Assembly (NCBI RefSeq): GCF_037478135.1
Contig: NZ_JBBHDV010000001.1
Span: forward strand, 1-64,000
Length of the DNA: 64,000 nt
Source: Denitratimonas sp037478135
GTDB lineage: Bacteria > Pseudomonadota > Gammaproteobacteria > Xanthomonadales > Xanthomonadaceae
Reading direction: 5' to 3'
Both the position numbers and the translations under genes were made by a program. Shown here piece after piece: positions 17,851 through 24,103 of the stretch (its first letter is position 1; every line of letters starts with the position of its first letter). A model generated the notes under the pieces. The model worked only from the letters and a program-made list of their open reading frames with translations, was not told where the DNA came from and made no database searches.

Positions 17851-17967
17851 ATGAAAACCATCTTGCGCCTTGCCCTGACCGCACTGCTCCTGTCCGCCGC
17901 CTGTGCCTGCGGCAACAAGGGCGACCTGGTATTGCCGGACCGGCCCGAGCCTGCCGCGCTGCGGTGA
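17851..17967 (+). CDS. lptM: LptM (YifL-type) small lipoprotein
   Basis: This 38-aa lipoprotein has a signal helix (residues 4-17) and a lipobox ending in ACAC followed by GNKGDLVLPDRP, the short conserved motif of LptM/YifL. In E. coli LptM helps oxidative maturation of the LPS translocon LptD, and yifL lies just upstream of dapF, as here. The gene is short, but its context and motif make it convincing. No Shine-Dalgarno is present, and a -10 box sits 6 nt before the start. The stop overlaps the dapF start (TGATG). Confidence 0.88.
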   Translation: MKTILRLALTALLLSAACACGNKGDLVLPDRPEPAALR

Positions 17968-18800
17968 TGCCGGCCATGCCGCTGCGCTTTTCCAAGATGC
18001 ACGGGGCCGGCAACGACTTCGTCATCATCGACCGCCGCGCCGCCGATGTACCGCTGGCGGCCGAGCGTGTGGCGCGCATGTCCGACCGCCATCGCGGCAT
18101 CGGTTTCGACCAGCTGATCACGATCGATGCGCCGCGCAGTGCGGGCGCGCAGGCGGCCTATTCGATCCTCAATGCCGATGGCAGTGATGCTGCGCAATGC
18201 GGCAACGGCGCGCGCTGCGTCGCGGCCTGGTTGCTGCGCGATGGCGGTGTGCCGTCCGGTGATTTCGTGCTCGACAGCCCGGCCGGGCGTATCGTCGCCA
18301 GCGTCGATGCACACGGCATCGGCATCGACATGGGCGTGCCGGATTTTTCCCCGCCGGCTGTCGGTCTGGCACGGGAACAGGCCGATCCGTACCGCTTCAC
18401 GCTGAATGGCGAAACCATCGAAGCCGGCGCGGTGTCGATGGGCAACCCGCACGCGGTGATCGAAGTGCCGGACGTGGCGCAGGCCGATGTGGTGCGCATC
18501 GGGCCGGCGCTGCAACGCGATGCCGCGTTTTCCCATAGCTGCAATGTCGGCTTCGCGCAGTTGCTGGGGCGCGACCGCATCGCGCTGCGGGTGTACGAGC
18601 GCGGCGTCGGTGAAACCCTGGCCTGCGGTTCTGGCGCCTGTGCCGCAGTCGCGGTGCTGGCACGGCGCGGCCTGCTGGACGAACAGGTGGCGGTGCAACT
18701 GCCCGGCGGTACGCTGCACCTGCGCTGGGCCGGTGAGGGCACGCCGATCCACATGGCCGGCCCGGCCGAATTCGTTTTCGAAGGAGAGTTCCTGTCATGA
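17967..18800 (+). CDS. dapF: Diaminopimelate epimerase
   Basis: DapF converts LL- to meso-diaminopimelate for lysine and peptidoglycan. It has 277 aa from ATG 17967; ATG 17976 (MPLRFSKMHG) is an equally good start. The two catalytic cysteines are seen in QCGNGARC (Cys78) and ACGSGAC (Cys220), with MGNPHAV in between. Gene order lptM-dapF-DUF484-xerC is the same as in E. coli. The start overlaps the lptM stop by one base, and the stop overlaps the next start (ATGA). Confidence 0.96.
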   Translation: MPAMPLRFSKMHGAGNDFVIIDRRAADVPLAAERVARMSDRHRGIGFDQLITIDAPRSAGAQAAYSILNADGSDAAQCGNGARCVAAWLLRDGGVPSGDFVLDSPAGRIVASVDAHGIGIDMGVPDFSPPAVGLAREQADPYRFTLNGETIEAGAVSMGNPHAVIEVPDVAQADVVRIGPALQRDAAFSHSCNVGFAQLLGRDRIALRVYERGVGETLACGSGACAAVAVLARRGLLDEQVAVQLPGGTLHLRWAGEGTPIHMAGPAEFVFEGEFLS

Positions 18801-19474
18801 GCGACACCCCCAGGCGTGACATCGACGCCGCCACCATTGCAGCCTGGCTGCGCGAGCATCCCACCTTCCTGGCGCAGTTCCCGGATGTGGCGATGGCGAT
18901 CGAACTGCCGCGTGAGCAGGGCAAGGCGACCTCGCTGGCCAGCTACCAGCTCGACGTGCTGCGCGAGAAGAACCGCGAACTCAACCGCCGCCTGCAGGAC
19001 CTGTTCGCGGTTGCCAACGAGAACGAACGGCTGACCGTGCGCACCCACCAGTTCACGCTGGCGCTGATGCGCGCGCGCGATCTGCCCGAAACGCTGACCA
19101 CGCTGGTCGCCAGCCTGCGCGAGGATTTCAACAGCCAGTGGCTGCGCGTGCTGCTGCTGGGTGATGTCGCGTTGCCGGACAGTCCGTGGTGGCGCGTGCT
19201 GCCACGCCAGGATCCAACGCTGGCGCCGTTCGCCGACTTTCTCGCCGGCGACGAACCGCTGTGCGGCCGGGTGCAGGCGCAGAAGCTGGAAGTACTGTTC
19301 GGCGCCGATGCCGGCAGCGTGCAGTCCAGCGCGCTGCTGCCGCTGGGCAGGTACGGCATCCTGGCGATCGGCAGCGACGACAGCAATCGCTTCTATCCGG
19401 GCATGGGCACGATGTTCCTGCGCCTGATGGCCCAGGCCGTGGTCGCCGCACTGGCGCGCTTTGATCCGCTCTGA
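18797..19474 (+). CDS. DUF484 family protein (YigA-like)
   Basis: This 225-aa cytoplasmic protein has the DUF484 pattern: an N-terminal helix with WLREHPTFLAQFPDV, a coiled coil at about 45-80 (LREKNRELNRRLQDL), then a GAF-like domain ending in LPLGRYGILAIGSDDSNRFYPGMGTMFLRLM. Its function is not known. It always sits between dapF and xerC in many gammaproteobacteria. It overlaps dapF by 4 nt and xerC by 1 nt, so the four genes are one coupled operon. Confidence 0.92.
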   Translation: MSDTPRRDIDAATIAAWLREHPTFLAQFPDVAMAIELPREQGKATSLASYQLDVLREKNRELNRRLQDLFAVANENERLTVRTHQFTLALMRARDLPETLTTLVASLREDFNSQWLRVLLLGDVALPDSPWWRVLPRQDPTLAPFADFLAGDEPLCGRVQAQKLEVLFGADAGSVQSSALLPLGRYGILAIGSDDSNRFYPGMGTMFLRLMAQAVVAALARFDPL

Positions 19475-20400
19475 TGAGCACGGCCAGCCGCCACGACGGG
19501 CTGGAATCGCGTGATGCGCTGTCCGCCGACGTGCTGGGTTTCCTCGAACGGCTGCGGGTGGAACGCGGCTGTTCGCCCCACACCCTGTCCGGCTACCGGC
19601 GCGATCTGGCGCGTCTGACCGGCTACGCCCGCGCGTTGCCGATCACTGCCTGGAAGGCGCTGGACAACCACCAGATGCGCGCCTTCCTCGCAGCCGAACA
19701 CCGTCGCGGGCTCTCGCCCAACAGCGTGCAGCGGCTGCTGTCCTCGTGCCGCGGATTCTTCCTGCATCTGGTGCGCGAAGGCCGCCTCGACGCCTCGCCG
19801 GCCGCCGGCCTGCGCGCGCCGCGCGTGGTGCGCAAGCTGCCGCAGGTGCTGGACGTGGATGAAATGGCGCGGCTGCTGGATTTCGAGGTGCTCACGCCGG
19901 AAGACCTGCGCGACAAGGCGATGTTCGAATTGATGTATTCCTCGGCCCTGCGTCTGGCTGAAGTCTGCGGGCTGTGCTGGCGCGATCTGGATCTGGACGA
20001 AGGCATGGTGCGCGTACTCGGCAAGGGCGCGAAAGACCGTGACATCCCGGTCGGCCGCTACGCCCGCAAGGCCTTGCTGGCGCTGCGTGCCGCCGGTGGC
20101 GCCGGGCCGGACCAGCCGGTGTTCAAGGGCCGCAACGGCGCAGCGATCGCGCGCGCCAGCGTCGGCCTGCGGCTCAAGGCCATCGCCCAGCGCCAGGGAA
20201 TCGACAAGCGCGTCCATCCACACATGCTGCGTCATGCCTCTGCCAGTCATACGCTGGAATCCTCGCAGGATCTGCGCGGTGTGCAGGAACTGCTCGGCCA
20301 TTCCGACATCTCCACCACGCAGATCTACACGCACCTGGATTTCCAGCATCTGGCCAATGTCTACGACGCGGCCCATCCGCGCGCGCGGCGACGCGGTTGA
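19474..20400 (+). CDS. xerC: Tyrosine recombinase XerC
   Basis: With XerD, XerC resolves chromosome dimers at dif. It has 308 aa, with an N-terminal SAM-like domain (about 20-105) and a catalytic domain. The active residues can be read: Arg160 (SALRLAE), Lys184 (GKGAKDRDIP), His250 and Arg253 (HPHMLRH), His276 (LGHSDISTTQIYTH) and nucleophile Tyr285. It is the last gene of the lptM-dapF operon; a 262-bp gap follows. Confidence 0.95.
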   Translation: MSTASRHDGLESRDALSADVLGFLERLRVERGCSPHTLSGYRRDLARLTGYARALPITAWKALDNHQMRAFLAAEHRRGLSPNSVQRLLSSCRGFFLHLVREGRLDASPAAGLRAPRVVRKLPQVLDVDEMARLLDFEVLTPEDLRDKAMFELMYSSALRLAEVCGLCWRDLDLDEGMVRVLGKGAKDRDIPVGRYARKALLALRAAGGAGPDQPVFKGRNGAAIARASVGLRLKAIAQRQGIDKRVHPHMLRHASASHTLESSQDLRGVQELLGHSDISTTQIYTHLDFQHLANVYDAAHPRARRRG

Positions 20401-20604
20401 GCCACGCCGCTGCTGTGGTCAGGCCGCGATGGCTGTCCTGTCGCACGGTTTCCATCGAGTCCTGCCGAGTTATCTGCGCGATTTGCAGCCCGCGCCCGGG
20501 CCAGTGGGGGGCGTGAGGGGCTTCGGTCCCCGGGCTGACCGTCCGCCGGTCAGTGACGCTGGGACCGTCCCCGGCGGCCTGTGTGGCGAGCAGTGGGATT
20601 GGGC

Positions 20605-20632
20605 TTGATCCCATCCATGCCGCCCCCACCTG
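20605..20632 (+). promoter_or_regulatory. Sigma-32-like heat-shock promoter upstream of hslV
   Basis: CTTGATC (20605-20611) is followed after 13 bp by CCCCACCT (20625-20632), close to the RpoH pattern CTTGAAA/CCCCATNT. It lies about 30 nt before hslV, at the end of the 262-bp gap after xerC. The rest of this gap (20401-20604) holds no gene I can support. Confidence 0.55.
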
Positions 20633-20662
20633 TATTGGGACTGCCTTTTCCGGATTGCCATT

Positions 20663-21205
20663 GTGTCCAGTAACGAATCCTTCCACGCCACCACCATCGT
20701 TTCCGTGCGTCGCGGTGATCGCGTCGTGATCGGGGGCGATGGCCAGGTCACGCTCGGCAACACTGTGGTCAAGGCCAATGCGCGCAAGGTGCGCAGGCTG
20801 GGCAACGGCAAGGTGCTGGCCGGTTTTGCCGGGGCCACGGCCGATGCCTTCACGCTGTTCGAACTGTTTGAGTCCAAGCTGGAAAAGCACGGCGGCCAGC
20901 TGGTGCGCGCAGCGGTGGAAATGGCCAAGGACTGGCGTACCGACCGCCGTCTGGGCCGGCTCGAAGCGATGCTGGCGGTGGCCGACAAGGAAGCCTCGCT
21001 GCTGATTTCCGGCAATGGCGATGTGCTGGAACCCGAGCACGGCCTGATCGCGATTGGTTCCGGCGGCCCGTTCGCGCAGGCGGCGGCGCGCGCGCTGATC
21101 GAAAACACTGAACTGGACCCGCGCCAGGTCGTCGAACAGGCGCTGAAGATCGCCGGCGACATCTGCATCTACACCAACCACAACCGCACCATCGAGGAGC
21201 TCTGA
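20663..21205 (+). CDS. hslV: HslV protease subunit of HslVU
   Basis: HslV is the threonine protease chamber (180 aa). The catalytic Thr is in TTIVSVRRGD, but it is preceded by nine residues (MSSNESFHA) instead of Met alone; no start codon lies closer. Other conserved parts are GDGQVTLGNTV, AGFAGATADAFTLFELFE, KDWRTDRRL and GGPFAQAAARAL. The start is GTG. The short pro-sequence must be removed to free the Thr, presumably autocatalytically. It forms a likely operon with the Nudix gene and hslU, under a sigma-32-like promoter. Confidence 0.96.
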   Translation: MSSNESFHATTIVSVRRGDRVVIGGDGQVTLGNTVVKANARKVRRLGNGKVLAGFAGATADAFTLFELFESKLEKHGGQLVRAAVEMAKDWRTDRRLGRLEAMLAVADKEASLLISGNGDVLEPEHGLIAIGSGGPFAQAAARALIENTELDPRQVVEQALKIAGDICIYTNHNRTIEEL

Positions 21206-21208
21206 GCG

Positions 21209-21619
21209 ATGGCCGGACCAGCACCGGTGCGCATTGTCGCGGCGGTGATCCGCAATGCGGCCGGCCACGTGCTGTTGGTGCGCAAGCGCGGCTCGGGCAC
21301 CTACATCCAGCCCGGCGGCAAGCGCGAACCGGGTGAAGCTGCGCTGGATACGCTGGCGCGCGAGCTGCACGAGGAACTGGGCGTGCGGCTGAAGCCGGAA
21401 TCGGCGCAGGCGCTGGGCGAATTTTCCGACGATGCCGTGCATGAAATCGGGCGCCGGGTCGAGGCGCAGGTGTTCATTTGCAGTGTCGATGGCGAACCCG
21501 TGCCGCAGGCTGAAATCGAAACGCTGGCCTGGGTCGATCCATCCGCGCTGCCCGAAGATCTTGTCATTGCTCCGTTGAGCCGCAACCACATTCTTCCCCG
21601 CGTCGCCGTACTGGCCTGA
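21209..21619 (+). CDS. Nudix hydrolase between hslV and hslU
   Basis: This 136-aa protein is a single Nudix domain. The box Gx5Ex7REUxEExGU is complete: G37 to V59 with EPGEAALDTLARELHEELGV. Nudix enzymes cleave nucleoside diphosphate-X compounds, often oxidised nucleotides. The substrate is not predictable. It starts 3 nt after hslV and is followed by hslU after 20 nt, so it splits the usual hslV-hslU pair while staying in the same transcript. Confidence 0.92.
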   Translation: MAGPAPVRIVAAVIRNAAGHVLLVRKRGSGTYIQPGGKREPGEAALDTLARELHEELGVRLKPESAQALGEFSDDAVHEIGRRVEAQVFICSVDGEPVPQAEIETLAWVDPSALPEDLVIAPLSRNHILPRVAVLA

Positions 21620-21639
21620 CGCTTTTCCAGGAAACCACG

Positions 21640-22968
21640 ATGTCCTCCCTTACCCCCCGTGAAATCGTCAACGAACTGGACCGCTGGATCATTGGCCAGA
21701 ACAGCGCCAAGCGCGCGGTCGCGATCGCGCTGCGCAACCGCTGGCGTCGGATGCAGCTGGAACCCGAGCTGCGCCGTGAAGTCACGCCCAAGAACATCCT
21801 GATGATCGGCCCCACCGGCGTGGGCAAGACCGAGATCGCGCGTCGTCTGGCGAAACTGGCCAATGCGCCGTTCGTCAAGGTCGAGGCCACGCGCTTCACC
21901 GAGGTCGGCTATGTCGGCAAGGACGTGGAACAGATCATCCGCGACCTGACCGATACCGCCGTGAAGATGCAGCGCGAACAGGCCAAGGCCCGGGTTCGCA
22001 GCCAGGCCGAGGACCGCGCCGAGGACCGCATCCTGGATGCGTTGCTGCCGCGCCGCCAGGACGCCGCCGGCTGGCCGCAGGAAGACGGCAGCCAGAACGA
22101 AACCCGGCAGAAATTCCGCAAGCAGCTGCGCGAAGGCAAGCTCGACGAGCGCGAGATCGATCTGGAAACCGCGATCAATGTCGGCGTCGACATCATGGCA
22201 CCGCCGGGCATGGAGGAAATGGGCCAGCAGCTGCGCCAGATGTTCTCCCAGCTTTCCGGCGCGAAAACCCAGAAGCGCACGATGAAGATTTCTGCCGCGC
22301 GCCCGCTGCTGATCGAGGAAGAAGCCGGCAAGCTGGTCAACGAGGACGACATCCGTGAACAGGCGATCGAGATGGCCGAGCAGAACGGCATCGTCTTCAT
22401 CGACGAAATTGACAAGGTCGCCAAGCGTTCGGAAGGTTATGGCGCCGATGTCTCGCGCGAAGGCGTGCAGCGCGACCTGCTGCCGCTGGTGGAAGGTTCC
22501 ACCGTCAGCACCAAGTACGGCGCGGTCAAGACCGACCACATCCTGTTCATTGCATCGGGTGCGTTCCATCTGGCCAAGCCGTCGGATCTGATTCCCGAAC
22601 TGCAGGGCCGTTTCCCGATCCGGGTCGAGCTGACCTCGCTCTCGCGCGAGGATTTCCGCCGCATCCTGACCGAACCGCACAGCGCGCTGACCCGGCAGTA
22701 CCAGGCCCTGCTCGGCACCGAGGGCGTGACGGTCAGCTTCACCGACGATGCCATCGAGCGACTGGCCGACATCGCCTTCACAGTCAATGAAACCACCGAG
22801 AACATCGGCGCGCGGCGCCTGCACACGGTGCTGGAAAAGCTGCTGGATACCTTGTCCTACGAGGCCCCGGATCGCGACGGCGAAAGCATCAGCATCGATG
22901 CCGCTTTCGTCGATGCCACCCTGGGCGATCTGGTGCAGGATCAGGATCTCTCCCGCTATATCCTGTAA
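21640..22968 (+). CDS. hslU: HslU ATPase subunit of HslVU
   Basis: HslU is the AAA+ unfoldase that feeds HslV (442 aa, normal length). It has Walker A GPTGVGKT (57-64), the pore motif GYVGKDVE (about 91-98), a helical I-domain of variable sequence (about 110-230), Walker B IVFIDEID, the sensor segment ELQGRFPIRVEL, and a C-terminus RYIL, the tail that inserts into HslV. It follows the Nudix gene by 20 nt. A palindromic repeat lies just downstream. Confidence 0.97.
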   Translation: MSSLTPREIVNELDRWIIGQNSAKRAVAIALRNRWRRMQLEPELRREVTPKNILMIGPTGVGKTEIARRLAKLANAPFVKVEATRFTEVGYVGKDVEQIIRDLTDTAVKMQREQAKARVRSQAEDRAEDRILDALLPRRQDAAGWPQEDGSQNETRQKFRKQLREGKLDEREIDLETAINVGVDIMAPPGMEEMGQQLRQMFSQLSGAKTQKRTMKISAARPLLIEEEAGKLVNEDDIREQAIEMAEQNGIVFIDEIDKVAKRSEGYGADVSREGVQRDLLPLVEGSTVSTKYGAVKTDHILFIASGAFHLAKPSDLIPELQGRFPIRVELTSLSREDFRRILTEPHSALTRQYQALLGTEGVTVSFTDDAIERLADIAFTVNETTENIGARRLHTVLEKLLDTLSYEAPDRDGESISIDAAFVDATLGDLVQDQDLSRYIL

Positions 22969-22975
22969 AGGAACG

Positions 22976-23033
22976 TCTAAACAAGCCGTCATTCCGGCGA
23001 AAACCGGAATGACGTTGCGAGACTTGATCAAAG
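22976..23033. repeat. REP-like dispersed palindromic repeat, copy 1
   Basis: An 11-bp perfect stem CGTCATTCCGG (22987-22997) pairs with CCGGAATGACG (23004-23014) across CGAAAA, followed by GCGAGACTTGATCA (23017-23030). The second copy near 52.7 kb shares the stem core, the GAAA-type loop, the preceding TCTRAAYAAG and the same 14-nt tail. It lies between hslU and the DUF971 gene. Confidence 0.75.
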
Positions 23034-23076
23034 GCTCCCTGACCGGATACCGCAACCAACCCGGCAACCGATTCCG

Positions 23077-23460
23077 ATGGATACACCCCGGCCCACCGAC
23101 CTGATCCTGCATCGCGCCTCGCGGGTGCTGGAAGTGGCGTTCGATGACGGCAGCCGCTTCCGGCTGCCGGCCGAATACCTGCGGGTGAACTCGCCCTCGG
23201 CCGAAGTGCAGGGCCACGGCCCCGGACAGCGCGTACTGCTGGGCGGCAAGCGCGAGGTCGCGATCAACGGCATCCAGCCGATGGGCAATTACGCGGTGCT
23301 GCTGAATTTTTCCGATGGCCATGCCAGCGGCATCTATTCCTGGACCAAATTGCATGCGCTGGGGCGCGAACAGCAGCGCAACTGGGATGAATATCTGGCC
23401 GCGCTGGAAGCCGCCGGCCTGTCGCGCGACAGCCCCGGGCAGACCACGCGGGCGGGCTGA
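23077..23460 (+). CDS. DUF971 (GBBH-like N-terminal) domain protein
   Basis: This 127-aa protein consists of a DUF971 fold, seen in the N-terminal domain of gamma-butyrobetaine hydroxylase and in Mrp/ApbC-linked iron-sulfur proteins. Visible motifs are LEVAFDDGSRFRLPAEYLRVNSPSAEV and ALLNFSDGHASGIYSW-like segments near 74-90. The role of stand-alone copies is unclear. It lies downstream of hslU but past a REP-like repeat, and no Shine-Dalgarno is clear. Confidence 0.88.
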   Translation: MDTPRPTDLILHRASRVLEVAFDDGSRFRLPAEYLRVNSPSAEVQGHGPGQRVLLGGKREVAINGIQPMGNYAVLLNFSDGHASGIYSWTKLHALGREQQRNWDEYLAALEAAGLSRDSPGQTTRAG

Positions 23461-23499
23461 ACCGGCTGAACCGGGCACGCGCCGGCGCCGACACAGTGG

Positions 23500-23505
23500 T
23501 AGATT
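23500..23505 (+). promoter_or_regulatory. -10 box for a leaderless sigma-factor gene
   Basis: TAGATT ends 7 nt before ATG 23513, and no Shine-Dalgarno lies between. The transcript probably starts at the ATG. The -35 is poor. Confidence 0.35.
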
Positions 23506-23512
23506 CGCAGGC

Positions 23513-24103
23513 ATGACAGGGGATGCCACGCAATTGCTGCATGCATGGCGCGCTGGTGACACGGCGGCGCGCGACCGGCTCGTCGCGCTGCTGTACCAGG
23601 AGCTGCGCGCACTGGCCGGGCGCCAGTTTGAGAGCGAGCGTGGCGAACACACCCTGCAACCGACCGCACTGGTCAACGAGGCCTACCAGCGCCTGGCCGC
23701 GCTGGACCGCATCGATTGGCAGGGGCGGGCGCACTTCATCGGTGTCGCGGCGCGGCTGATGCGCGAAATCCTGATCGACCATGCGCGTCGCCGCCAGGCC
23801 AGCAAGCGCGATGGCGGCGAGCGCGTCACCCTGTTCACCAACCTGCCGGCGCAACAGGACGCGCTGGACGTGCTGGATCTGGAAAACGCCCTGCTGCGGC
23901 TGGAAACCATCGCGCCGGACAAGGCCCGTGTGGTGGAGCTGCGCTTCTTCGGTGGCCTCTCGATCGAAGATACCGCCGAGGCGATGGAGCTGTCGCCGGC
24001 CACGGTCAAACGTCACTGGCAGGCGGCACGGGTCTGGCTGTTCGATGCACTCAGCCACGGCTCCGGCGAAACTCCGGAAGCACGCGCCGGGAGCGCACCA
24101 TGA
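23513..24103 (+). CDS. ECF-type sigma factor paired with a Ser/Thr kinase
   Basis: This 196-aa sigma-70 family protein has region 2 (about 10-90, with LQPTALVNEAYQRLAAL and HFIGVAARLMREILIDHARRRQASKRDGG) and region 4 (about 125-180, ending in GLSIEDTAEAMELSPATVKRHWQAARVWL). This matches the family seen next to transmembrane kinases in xanthomonads and other phyla (the ECF43/EcfK type, where a kinase phosphorylates the sigma factor instead of an anti-sigma releasing it). No anti-sigma gene is present. The stop overlaps the kinase start (ATGA). Confidence 0.9.
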   Translation: MTGDATQLLHAWRAGDTAARDRLVALLYQELRALAGRQFESERGEHTLQPTALVNEAYQRLAALDRIDWQGRAHFIGVAARLMREILIDHARRRQASKRDGGERVTLFTNLPAQQDALDVLDLENALLRLETIAPDKARVVELRFFGGLSIEDTAEAMELSPATVKRHWQAARVWLFDALSHGSGETPEARAGSAP

